From Penelope pileata (taxonomy: Eukaryota > Chordata > Aves > Galliformes > Cracidae): DNA of 64,000 nucleotides. This document shows, one piece after another, positions 36,301 through 47,742 of this stretch (positions within the stretch are counted from its first letter, which is position 1; each line of letters begins with the position of its first letter). Position numbers and translations under genes: made by a program. Under the pieces are notes generated by a model, which ran no database searches, was not told the origin of the DNA, and saw only the letters and a list, made by a program, of their open reading frames with translations. The stretch is taken from contig WBMW01001713.1 in NCBI GenBank assembly GCA_013396635.1, forward strand, positions 1,680,289-1,744,288. The letters are read 5' to 3'.

Positions 36301-39300
36301 TGGAGCTGAAACTGTCATTTTATATTATGTTTGTGTACCCTTGGCCTTGGTTTCACTGGATGATGATAATGCAGATAAGAAATTTGTCTTAATTCTCATC
36401 TGCAGATCAAAGCACTTCAATACACTAGTTTTAGTTTCTCTTGTTACATAGTCTTTTCTTATTGCATTTTTCTTGAGTTTTTTTTTTTTAAATTCTTCCT
36501 AATTTCCTTTCATTTATTATTTTCTTAAGCCAGAAGCCAAAATGCAAAATAGTTCATGTTTTTTTCCATATATTTAGTTTGGTTAATAGTGCTTGTACAG
36601 TATTCTGCTTTTATTGAACTATGCCCCCAACTGAGGCCCACCTCATGCTTGATTTTTAATCCATCTTCTAAAATCCCTCCCCCCCAAATTCTGCATTACA
36701 TTGTGTTCCTCTTATCTCCATAAAAGTCACCTGAGATGCTCCTGGTTTAGACAGAGATTCCCAAATGCAGTTTGCTTGGATAGTGTGTGGACTATCATGA
36801 TAGTCCTGGTATGAGAAAGTGAAGCATTTTCCACCCATGCAAAGGCATCTCCCATTCCTTCCTCTTCATTCCTCTATCATTATACAAGCACACTCATCAA
36901 AACAGTAGATGTGTCTTGGCTGTTCTCTGAGACCTCTTTTTGTCCACAGCATGTTGTTTTGACCTGCACAGACAGCCACAAACCTCATCCCTTTACCCAG
37001 CTATTTTTAGTGCCATTGGCTAATTGGTATCCAAATGCTATCCAGGGTTCATGAATTATTAATTGTATGTGTCTAACTATTTGGGAATCCCAAGTACAAC
37101 TTGCATTCGATTCTGGCAGCCTTTTCCCTGAGAGGAAGATTTGGACCATAGCTTGTAAATTATCAGGCAGAGAGAATGGGGACTATTACTTATGACAAGC
37201 AACAGTCTAATGAATAGCATCTCTTAAATGCCAACTATTAAAAAAAATAGATGCAACATGGGCAGAGTGAGTAATGAGGAGCACAGCAAACTTTCTCTGC
37301 ATTGCCTTACTGCAGAATATTGCATCGTTAAAACGTTATGTTATTAAAAGTGTTAGTCCTTAGCTGAAGTTACTCAGTGATGTAAACTCAGTATTTCTCT
37401 ATGAAAATGTCACTTCTGGAAGCAAAATTGACTGTGCTCGTTATTCACAAAGGAGCTTTCTGCCATAGATGAAATAGGTAAATTTAATCTAGGCAGAAGA
37501 CAGAGAGGGACAAGCTGAGACCTTAGAAAGAATTCCTATAAGAATTAAAGACCATCGTGAAACTCGCTGATTTCTAACTGCGTTTTATCTTCGCTAGTGA
37601 AAATTAAAAGCATCTGTAGCTATATCTAAAAGACAAAGTGTAACCAAAGGAGCTAGCTTATTTACAGCTCTCCTCCAGGGAAAGAACGAGACAATAAATC
37701 TGACAAATTTTAGTTGTTGTTTGTAACGTGCTGAGAAGTGTTCAGATAGTGTGTTGGCAAAAGCAACGTGATAAGCTGTAGTACAGAATAAAATACTCAA
37801 ATTCTACTTCAGAATGATTGTTGGCAAAGTGTTTTCTCATGTAACTCTCAAAGGCTGATTTTAAATGGGTGTGCAATTTTTTGGAGCTATAATACTCCTC
37901 TGATTCTCAGGCTTGTGTTTTTTTCTTACATTATGTAGCATAGAACAGTAGCCGGAGAGTAGTTTAGGTGAACGCTGGCTAAAATGCACCCACTGTATTT
38001 TTGGAATTTGCTTGCTGAGTGTACTTTGAAGCCTTTCCAGAGTATACAGGAAAAATCTCTTCGAAATTTCAAAAGTTCAGCAGCTGTCTCCAGCTGAGAC
38101 ACATTTATAAACACTAGACTTTCCAGTCCAAGTGCTACATGTCAGATGATTTTTCTCATGAAACAGGCCTTGCCTCCATAGAGACTGACTTTTTATTTAC
38201 TTTAAGAATATATTTTAAAGCGATTCTCAGCAGTGATATTATAGGGCAGTGTCAGCGGCGTGATTCTCTTCTCTGTTTAAAGTGAGATTTTGAAATGTGT
38301 CTATGTGCCTTATAGCATTTATATTGGTATGAAAATTGTGTCATGGCTTAAGAGAGAATTTAAAACTAGAATTTGGGTTTCTCAGACAGTTCTAGTGGAG
38401 AATAGTGAAACTTTCAGATGTTTTTCCAAACGTTGTTTCATCTTTTTCTTTTAATGCAAATTATGTTGAATAGTGTTTGCTACGTCCTAGGAAATTCAGC
38501 ACTTCCTGCATGTCCTGTCTCTGTAACTGAACTTGTTCATACTGATAACGCTTGAGATACGCAGGAGAAAAGGGAGAACCTGGAAAACAAGAAAGTGCCT
38601 GAGACATTATCTCTACCCCTTTTGTTTACCTGCCAATGAAAATCTAAAACCATATTATAACCTGCCTTTCTAATTTTCATATGAGAGCATATCATCAGCG
38701 TATGTATGCCATCTAACTCCAGCTCCTGACAAGCCACTTCGCTTGCAGTAATATTATCAAAGAGATATTATAGCATTATCAAATGTTATCAAAGAGATTA
38801 CCAGCATATAAAACCTACAGCAAAAGACACAGAGACTGCAAAAGATGACGTCTTGCCCCTCTGTCCCAAAAGTATTCCCCAGAATGTTTATGTAAACGAT
38901 TCTGAAAACACTGGCTACAAAATAATCTATTCTATTTGTGCATAGTAAATTAAGCATTTAAGTTGCTAAATGTCACTTATTCAACGTAAAGCTGGACAGG
39001 TGGGCCATTCACATCCTTCACAGAGATGCTCTTCACTGCTAAATGACAAGGCCTTCAATGGATCTGCACCTATTTATGTTAGTGGACATTATACCCTTTT
39101 CAGAGAAGGATAGTTAGTTTTGAATAAAAAAGGGCATTTTAGATTTTCTTTGCTCTGTATTATTTCTGAAAAGACAATGCATTGTTTCGCAGTGCAAAAA
39201 AAAATCCTATTTCTCCATTTTTGTAAGCAGAAACAATTATAATTGCAAAGCATATCAGAGGCATAGCAAACCAGCCAAGAGATCAAAGGCTAAGAAACAG

Positions 39301-42300
39301 AAATGCTGAGTCCAGTTACCTCCTGTGACACTCGGGGGAATAACGAGGTGAAATCCATCATTTCTTCTACACAGGAAGAAGAAATAATCTAAAAAATAAA
39401 AAATAAAAAATTGAGGAAACTCGTAGAGAAGGGACAAGTTTAGTTTTTTAGTATGTTTATATTTATGACAGTATTATCATTGCCCTGCGCCATTACCTTA
39501 ACAAATAACAAAATGCTTAACACATCTCTAATAGTGTTAGAGGTTTCAAGGCATCTAATAAGCAATAAGAGATGGATCACGACTGATCCTTCTGTGACTG
39601 CAGCAAATGACGGATGCAAAATAAAGAGCCTCCCTGATTTCCATGACCCACATGAGAGCTATGCAGGCTGTAGTTTTGCCCAGGAGGACAGGATCTACTC
39701 AATTGCTCCTCTTGGTTCTCCTCAGACAGGAAAGACAGAGCTACATCTCTTTCCTTCCCCTTCCACCATGTGGGACATGGAGAGGTACGTAGGCAGCGTG
39801 TCTCAAAGGCATGTAACTTGCTAAGCTCCCCACGGTGCAAGTACAGAATTCTAGGAAGCTTCCTATCTTTTAAACAGAGCGCTTCTTTATTTGCCCATAT
39901 TAAGTTACCTCTTAATCATATTTTGACTGATTAACTAAATGGCATTAACTTAATCTGCTCCTAATTTATTACTCTCTGTAATGACACTACATTGAATCTG
40001 TGGGTGTGATGGCTCCTATTGTACGGTCAGATGTAAACATTATGTGGAACATTAAGTTGAGCATCTCAATAACATTTCATGTAACAGAATCAATGCAGAC
40101 CCCAGTGAAGAGAGAGATGGTTTTATCTTTTTTAAAACTTTTTTTTTAGTTATTCAACATTTTAGTTATTTAACATTATAGTTTTTCAACACTTAAAAAT
40201 AGTTTTTTTCTTCTCCAAATAGCTGTTTAATCACTGCTTGAGGTTGAAAAAAGTGTGTTGGAGCAGATGGCAAGAACACAGGATTTAAGCAGGGGACAGA
40301 TGTATCCATATTAGGGAGCCTGGAAGATAAATCTCTTCAAGTCTGGTGGCAGACGTGATCATTACTCTGTTTACATAGATGAAATATGACTAGTTTCACT
40401 TAACAGTTGCTGTTGTCCATATTTGGGATCTTTCCCCTTCAGATGGTCATTACAACCTGTTGTAAATCATCATGTTTGTGCTACTTCCATTCTGTGTGTA
40501 AACCATGTACGTATCCCAGCATCTCCACTCTTTACGGGAAATGTCTGGAGAGGTATTTCTACAGCAGAAAAACAATTGTGAGGGGATTTACTTTCTATTA
40601 AGCAGTTTGCACGTACTGTCTCTAATGGCATACTGTCTCCAGTGATGTACAGGGATGCTAGGAAAGCACAAAAGGAAGGACATCAGTATTCAGCCTCTGT
40701 GCTGCCAATCCATTCTTTGCCTCTAGCTCCTTCCCTGATGCTACCAATGTCTCCATCACAAAGAGCTCCTCTTAGGACTCAAACCAAGAACCTGACTTCT
40801 GTACATCTGAAGCGTAGGAAGGCAACAGAGGAAAAAAAAAAGTATTCTCTTCCTGTGGAAGCATGCATAGGTTTCATGTGAGACAGTTAGGAAATAACAT
40901 GTTATCTCTGTGCAGCCTCCTTGTGCTGAGAAATGGAAGAACCTTTGACCTTGGGAAAACAATGCTTTGCAGATGTGAAGACAAAGCCCTCCTACAGTGG
41001 GTGTGTGCATGTGGATATGTGTGTACATGTATATATAAATGAACACGTGCTTGGGTGAATTTAAAAGTTGCTGCAACAACCAGAACCAGTGCAGGCTGCT
41101 GAAATTGTGACTCCAGCTCATCCTTTCATTATTGGTTGAAGTAAGAAACAAGTAGATATGTATTCCTATGGAGGAGTTCTAGCATTAATCACAATACTTT
41201 CAGGAGCAAAGACTAGCACATCAGTTGAACACACTGACTTAGAGCAGCTGGGAAGCATTCATACAGTCTTCAGTAAAACATTCTTTGTAACATTTTCTTT
41301 CTCCAACTGAAAGCTCTAAACATCAGGTGTCTAGTGTCCAGTTGCACCAGATTCCTCTAGTACTGATGTGCTGGTCCATTAGAACGCTTTTAATGATTAA
41401 CTGAGCCAACTGAAAATTGCATTTTCATCTGATTGAAGCAGAAAGCTCATCCTCCTTATTAAAAGTTAGGAGAAAAGATGTGTGTATTACGTATTAAGCA
41501 CATGCATCCTTCAAAAGGAAAGAGGAAAATGGTGCTAGTTACAGTGATGTTACATTTATCCAGTCCTGACTTTTATTTTACCTATAAAAAAGGCAAGGAC
41601 ACCTGAGAGAATGATAGATCAAAAAAGTAGGAATATATATAAATTTTGTAGACTATGTATCTTTCCAGAGCCCATGTATTAGCTTGTGCAATGTAAAGCA
41701 CCACATTTATCAAGTCAGATATGTACAGGTAAGCATTGCCACATCAGGAAGTAACAAAATTAAGGTGGCAGGTACCACAGCTGCATAGCAATGCAGTCTT
41801 GAGATGGTGGTACAGTTCCAAAAGGAAAACAAAACAAACCAATTGAATTTTCATAAAATTTAAATTTAGCAGTATTTTCATTTCCCTAGCATCTCTCACC
41901 CTGAAGTAGTGTGAATTAAATGCAAACAGACCCATGGAATGACTTAGTCAAAGAATAAGAATAAAAAATAGGAATTACAGACTATATAAATATACAAATA
42001 GTGGAATGTACAGAAATTTTAAAATACGTTCTACTATATTACTCATTCCTAAAGGGAACTATGTGCTTTAGCAGGTATCTTGTTGGGACATCTCATATCA
42101 AACTGATTTTAAATAACAACTTTTTACAATAACAGCTGTTTCTAGATTCATGACACGTTGGAAGAACTTCACCTACAGGTGCCAAGTAATTAGTAAATAA
42201 CAAAGTGCTAACTAAGTGCCCTAAGGTAAGCTATGCTCTTTCCAATTCTTGGTTACCAAAACTAGACTAAGAAGTATTTTTTTTTTCTGCAGAACTCAGG

Positions 42301-44859
42301 AAGTTTGGCTTAAAGGTAACTGAATTTCCTTGTTTTTATATTAATTTATAGTTATAATCCCAGAGCTTTGTCTGCAGCATGATATGAGCAGTTATAAACA
42401 AACACTATTTTTTAAATTTTTAGAATAGTTTGTATTGCAATCTATACAAGCAAAGCTGATTACATTAAAGTAACTGACATTACACATTTTTAATATAAGA
42501 TGCTTATGCTATCTTCTGTTAATGAACTTATAATAAACAGTGACTTTAATCTGCTGACAATTTTATAGACTTAGATTCTGCTATAGCAAGTGCCTTGGGT
42601 TGCAGTCTCAGTGTTTTATTACAGCTGCTCCTGCAAACATATTAAAGTTTGTATATGGACGCATACGCGTTTTATGTTGCCTAACGGAAAAATGTTTTTC
42701 ATCTGCGAAATTGGAAATATACTGAGAAATTTTGAGCATCTCAGCTGGGAGATGATGTTGAAGATGCAAGCTGTTGCTTCCAAAAGGAAATGTTTATGTC
42801 CTACGTATCTTGAGGGGGATCTACTTACAGTGAAGTTAGTTACACACATGCAGAGATGTGCAACTTCTCCTTGGGGCAGTAGATTATATAAATAATCATT
42901 GCTAATAAAATTTTGGATAAAATTATTTTTAAAATAACTTCTAAGATCTATAGTAAATAATTATCCAGGAGAGTACATACACGCAGGCAGGACGGATAGG
43001 CAAACATCATTTCTAATTTTGTTCTCTCACGTGAAAGTGGCGATGGCAACTGTGATGTCCTGCAGGCTATAAAATTTTCTGCCACGTTCGTTTGGAATGA
43101 AGCAAGCTTGCTCAGGACTGGCCATCTGCACACATTCCCTAACAGTCTGCCAGTCACAAGTGGCAGTGGTTTCCTGTTACTTTTGACAGCAGCTTTCTTC
43201 ATTCTAATCACCTATTTTGCCACACACTTTCATCTAGTCATTTCCTCTCTTTACGATGCTTCCTGTGATTAGAATATTTAACAGCACAGCTGCGATGTTC
43301 AACCAATAACGAATTTTAAATGTAATACTACATGTAACGTGGAAAATCTGTGCCTAGAAAATAATATGGGACATCAGCTATGTGTATAGAATGAGTGACT
43401 AAGTATTGGAAGGTGGTATCTTGGAAAAGATCGAGGAACTGTGGAGGAAAAGCAACGAACTAAACACGGGGCTTTAGTGTGAAACTGTCATTTCAGCACT
43501 TGGGTAGAATTGGCCATTTTGGTTCCACAGTCAAATTTACTTTGGATTAAAAATCTACTTTTTCTTCTCATCACTTCTCCTTACCACTCGTTTTTTAAAA
43601 CTCTGATATGAAATGGTGGCATGGCATCCAAGATCTAGTCTTGTTTTTCACCATTCCATGTCTTGGCATGTTGTTTGCATGACTGTGTCCGTACACTGAG
43701 ATTTCTACTGAACTTCAGTTAAAGATGCCTACATATTTCTTAACCTATCCCCTTTGTTTTAGAACCCTCTGTGATGTAAAATCACATTTCTTTCCTCCAG
43801 TATGTATTCTGTAGTACTGCTTTTTATTTATCAACATTGTCACTGTATTGCCCCTCTTCCCAGTTGGGTCACCCTCAGTATCTTCTCAACCTGCTTGTGA
43901 GTGATGTCATGTCCTCTACAAATGTTTTCTCCTCCTGTACAGCCCTTTTCCTGGACTGTTTGTAAGGGTGTTTACAACACACGTCCTGTCACAAAATCTT
44001 AAAAACACTTTACTGTTTTGGTTTTTCACTACCATTTTAAGTGACCGCTTGTTTTCCTGTTTAATCTCTCTTAGTTTTTGGTTCACAATGTTTTGTTGTT
44101 GGTGGTGGTTTTTTGTTATTGTTGTTTTGTTTTTTCCTCTCTCACAGTCCACCATGACATTTTTTTGAAGCATTTAATGAAAGATTTGTAAAGTGTCTTC
44201 CAAAAATCGTGTTGCCAGGCCCCCTGAACCCACCAGTTTGATAAGCAATGTGAAGAAGCCTGTTTCATCAGACGAGTTACTCTATCTCCTGCTTTAGGGG
44301 AGGAGAATATCTTACTGAAAACTTACCTTTGCTCCCCCTTTCCGAGGTGTCTTTACTTCCTTTTTTATTCCTATTATCTTTCTAGAACCTTATTTCTGCG
44401 TTAAATGTTGTTGTGGTTCCAAATCCGGTGGTTCCAAACCCGGCAAAACATTCTTTGTCAACATTCTTTCCGCTCACTGACCTTCCACTCAGCAGCAGAC
44501 CAAACTTTGTGGAATGATGGCAGTTGGCATTTTGTCTTCCTTTTGTTTACCCTGGTTGAAGATGCGTACACAGGAGGAAAAAGTGCTCTTTGTAGGCAGT
44601 TCTCATTTCACGTGGGTGCTCAGACACTGCTTTGGATCCACTGGAAATCACGAAGCACACATGGCGGGTGCCAATCTACAGGGTGGCAGCTCCTCAGTGC
44701 CCGTTGTACCAACTCCATCTCTCAGGGATGTGGAGGAAGCAATAACGGTCTTAATTCCATGACAGGATGGCAATTCACGATTTAACAGGGTTACGTGTTG
44801 TTTGTAAAGCATTCTGACTGTGTCTAAGTGCTGGCTATTAATTACTGCGATAACTCAGT
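33311..44859. other. AT-rich intergenic DNA upstream of the CpG-island promoter
   Basis: I see no recognisable exon, RNA gene or transposon. Small features are a 22-bp imperfect duplication near 38.75-38.81 kb (TTATCAAAGAGAT twice), three 16-bp tandem units at 40148-40195, and a 15-bp tandem duplication (GGTTCCAAATCCGGT / GGTTCCAAACCCGGC) at 44415-44444. The second resembles a tRNA B box, but no tRNA fold surrounds it. Confidence 0.5.
40148..40195. repeat. Three-copy 16-bp tandem repeat
   Basis: Units AGTTATTCAACATTTT, AGTTATTTAACATTAT and AGTTTTTCAACACTTA follow each other with an exact 16-bp period and 3-5 differences between them. It is AT-rich and of unknown function. Confidence 0.75.
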
Positions 44860-45060
44860 GGGGCTGGAGCCTCTCTGGCAGGGGTGTGGGTGGAAGAGCG
44901 GGCGCTGCCAGGCCAGGTCTCCATGACAGCCGCACCGCTGCTGCCTCTTGCGCCTTCGTGGCAGCTCTTGCAAAACCTGGCGGTTTTCTCAGAGCGCTCG
45001 CTCCTGACGTGACGCAAAGGGCACAAAGGCCCCATTTTTCCTCTCTGTGCAAATCACGTT
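44860..45060. promoter_or_regulatory. GC-rich shore with CRE-like site
   Basis: GC- and CpG-enriched sequence about 150 bp before the gap and the main CpG island. It contains TGACGTGACGCAA at 45005, with TGACGTGA one base from the CREB/ATF octamer TGACGTCA. Probably part of the same island, split by the assembly gap. Confidence 0.5.
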
Positions 45061-45133
45061 GATGGGTGCAGCAAAAAACATGCAAAACCTTATTGCATTC
45101 CTTTTAAATTTGTTGAGAAATTAGTAAAGTAGT

Positions 45134-45180
45134 NNNNNNNNNNNNNNNNNNNNNNNNNNNNNNNNNNNNNNNNNNNNNNN
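45134..45180. other. Assembly gap (47 N)
   Basis: A run of N directly followed by T12 (45181-45192). The gap probably reflects failure to read through a homopolymer next to GC-rich sequence. Missing bases may belong to the promoter. Confidence 0.99.
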
Positions 45181-45433
45181 TTTTTTTTTTTTGAGCCATT
45201 CCACCTCCTCGCCCCAACCAGGAGGAGAGGAGCCTCCCCTCAGAGAAGAGCCGTTTGGCACCTCCACCTCTCCCTCCTTTCCTCGTGGGGATCTACGAGG
45301 AGTGACAGCGCTCAGCGCTGGAACGCGGGGCGCAGAGCCGCCGGGACGCGGTCCCAGAGGCCCCACGAGGGGCAGCGGCCGCGCTGAGGCGAGGGGCGGG
45401 AGGGGGCTCCCCTCAGGGCAGGCAGCGCCCCCG

Positions 45434-45447
45434 GTCGCTATGACAAC
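45434..45447. promoter_or_regulatory. RFX X-box-like palindrome
   Basis: GTCGCTATGACAAC matches the ideal X-box GTTGCCATGGCAAC at 11 of 14 positions, with both half-site ends (GT and CAAC) kept. It is placed in the core of the CpG island, where RFX-family sites commonly act. Confidence 0.45.
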
Positions 45448-45507
45448 CCCGCGCGCCGCGGGCGGCCGTTGGGACTGCTGGGCGGCGGCGCCTGAGGCGG
45501 GGGCNCG

Positions 45508-45526
45508 ATGTTTGGTTGCAGGCAGG
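45508..45526 (+). other. RALGPS2: Probable end of first exon with splice donor
   Basis: The island sequence ends in GCAGGCAGG|GTGAGT, a strong donor at 45527-45532. An ATG at 45508 would encode only MFGCRQ before the donor, and the exon is more likely untranslated, as expected if translation starts in a later exon. Its 5' end cannot be fixed because of the N at 45505. The gene name is inferred from synteny only. Confidence 0.4.
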
Positions 45527-45716
45527 GTGAGTGCGGAGCAGAGCCGGGCGGCTGCTCCAGGGGACGGACAGACAGGCAGACAGACAGGTGCTGTTGGTTC
45601 GGCAGCAGAAACGTTTGGCGTGTTTCTTTTTCTGCTGGAAAGCCAATCGATCTCAGAGCAGGGGAGTGGTGGTGGCAGGTAATAACCGCTCCCTGTGTGC
45701 GTAGCAGTGGCTGCTG

Positions 45717-46564
45717 CCCAGCGAAAGGTGGATGTGCTCGTCTCAGAGATCCCTTTGCTGACAAAAGGTGCCTTTGCACAGCTCCTTTTTTCCCCTCACC
45801 GCTCCTATTCCTATGCCAAACTACTGTTACATCTAGAAGAGATGAAGGTGTTGCCAAATGCTCTAGGTGCACGAGCAGGCAGGGCATGTCCTGTAGACCT
45901 ATGGCTTTTGAGCTCCTTTCAAGAAAATTGTCATGGGATGCTCTCAGGTGTTTGTCATTGCCCCCCTCTGCATCTGCTTTCATGTCAGTGGCACTGTGAT
46001 GTGGTTTGTTCCTGCACAAAACGGGTGCTGCTTTTCTATTCACATCAGAAGTGGTTTGCGACCTTCTTAGGTGCATGGACCTATTGTGTTCTTCAGCGGT
46101 TGTGCACGTTCCTTCGTGACTGGCAATTCAAGAGGATTTTCAAAAATCTTTTTTAGGTCTCAGGAGGCTCTTAAAAGTCATATATGCACCTTAGCTACTG
46201 CTGTTGCTGATACCTTTATGTTAATGCAAATGACCATCTTAAAACATCAAACAGTACATCAAACAGCAGAGAAATGTGGTGTTTCCCAAAGCTTTCTCTT
46301 GATGTGTTTTTTTTCCTTTTTTCATGTATTACTGTAAGGTTCAGAAGCCCTGATAAGATAATCCTGGGATGTCCGTGCACCTCTGTGTGATCTGCACTGG
46401 CTTCAGTCCTGCTTTTGTAAATGGATACGTCCCACGCAGCTGCCAGAACTGCTTGAAGGAATTGACACCAGCTAGTGCACGCAGGCTGATAATGGCTTGT
46501 GATCCCAGCACACTCTGGCTCCTCTGAAATACTTCTGGGATAACTATTTATGTTTTGTTTGTGT
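45717..46564. repeat. Duplicated 848-bp segment, copy 1
   Basis: Identical to 46751-47598 at a constant offset of 1034 bp, with no indels and four substitutions seen (46295, 46434, 46512 and 46527), all in the last 270 bp. It ends next to a single N at 46566. The pattern is that of two alleles of one locus placed in series. All three + frames are stop-poor here, so ORFs of 150-160 codons appear in both copies, but they show no known domain. Confidence 0.95.
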
Positions 46565-46565
46565 G

Positions 46566-46750
46566 NCGAGGCGTATCGTCCGGCTGCCTGCAGGAGGGGA
46601 GAAAGGCGGCTCCCCGGGCCGGCACGCCGGGCCCCGCCGCGGATTGGAGGCGCGCGGTCCCCTCCCAGATCCGGGGAGGGTCCCGGCCCCCCCTCGGGCC
46701 GGCTCTCACCTGCCGGCCGCGTCCTCAGCGCGCGGCGGGCCCATCCCCGN
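46566..46750. other. 183-bp GC-rich contig bounded by single Ns
   Basis: 46567-46749 is very GC- and CpG-rich and quite unlike the AT-balanced DNA on both sides. It is enclosed by N at 46566 and N at 46750. It looks like a piece of the CpG island, or of another promoter, placed wrongly. On its minus strand GCCGGCAG|GTGAGAG is a strong splice donor, so it may carry the end of a first exon in reversed orientation. Confidence 0.75.
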
Positions 46751-47598
46751 CCCAGCGAAAGGTGGATGTGCTCGTCTCAGAGATCCCTTTGCTGACAAAA
46801 GGTGCCTTTGCACAGCTCCTTTTTTCCCCTCACCGCTCCTATTCCTATGCCAAACTACTGTTACATCTAGAAGAGATGAAGGTGTTGCCAAATGCTCTAG
46901 GTGCACGAGCAGGCAGGGCATGTCCTGTAGACCTATGGCTTTTGAGCTCCTTTCAAGAAAATTGTCATGGGATGCTCTCAGGTGTTTGTCATTGCCCCCC
47001 TCTGCATCTGCTTTCATGTCAGTGGCACTGTGATGTGGTTTGTTCCTGCACAAAACGGGTGCTGCTTTTCTATTCACATCAGAAGTGGTTTGCGACCTTC
47101 TTAGGTGCATGGACCTATTGTGTTCTTCAGCGGTTGTGCACGTTCCTTCGTGACTGGCAATTCAAGAGGATTTTCAAAAATCTTTTTTAGGTCTCAGGAG
47201 GCTCTTAAAAGTCATATATGCACCTTAGCTACTGCTGTTGCTGATACCTTTATGTTAATGCAAATGACCATCTTAAAACATCAAACAGTACATCAAACAG
47301 CAGAGAAATGTGGTGTTTCCCAAAGCTTGCTCTTGATGTGTTTTTTTTCCTTTTTTCATGTATTACTGTAAGGTTCAGAAGCCCTGATAAGATAATCCTG
47401 GGATGTCCGTGCACCTCTGTGTGATCTGCACTGGCTTCAGTCCTGCTTTTGTAAATGGATACGTCCCGCGCAGCTGCCAGAACTGCTTGAAGGAATTGAC
47501 ACCAGCTAGTGCACGCAGGCTGATAATGGCTTGTGATCCCAGCACGCTCTGGCTCCTCTGCAATACTTCTGGGATAACTATTTATGTTTTGTTTGTGT
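46751..47598. repeat. Duplicated 848-bp segment, copy 2
   Basis: Counterpart of 45717-46564. This copy runs without a break into the downstream sequence at 47599, so it is probably the correctly joined one, whereas copy 1 is joined correctly on its left side. Confidence 0.95.
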
Positions 47599-47726
47599 TT
47601 GGTTTTGCTTCTGCAAGAGATGTCCCTAAGAAGCTGTTACTTTCTGCAGTCTCTGCACATCCCTGCGTGTGGGTTGTCTGCAGTCTTGCTCAGAAGTTTG
47701 CTAAGCTGGGTCACTGGAATTGAAAG

Positions 47727-47742
47727 AGTGCCCTCTGGTGAC
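47727..47742 (-). promoter_or_regulatory. CTCF-like motif 1
   Basis: AGTGCCCTCTGGTGAC matches the reverse complement of the CTCF core (AGCGCCCCCTGGTGGC) at 13 of 16 positions. It lies about 2.2 kb inside the presumed intron. Confidence 0.45.

Larger units (their letters stand above)
45193..45526 (+). promoter_or_regulatory. RALGPS2: CpG-island promoter, probably of RALGPS2
   Basis: Dense CpG and GC content, no TATA box, a GC box GGGGCGGG at 45393-45400, a CAGCGCTCAGCGCTG double motif at 45306-45320 and an RFX X-box-like site at 45434-45447 mark a housekeeping-type promoter. RALGPS2 encodes a Ral guanine-nucleotide exchange factor with a CDC25 domain and a PH domain. In vertebrates it follows RASAL2 on the same strand, which is the only reason for the name. 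None of its protein is visible in this window. Another gene or a non-coding RNA start is possible. A single N at 45505 shows that part of the island is missing. Confidence 0.5.

Noticed and set aside
44415..44444. B-box-like GGTTCCAAATCC pair, possible tRNA
   Set aside because: No A box, acceptor stem or cloverleaf around it; it is a 15-bp tandem duplication.
45695..46156. 153-codon ORF repeated in the second 848-bp copy (46555-47190)
   Set aside because: The repetition is explained by the assembly duplication and so gives no support for selection. All frames are open in this stretch.
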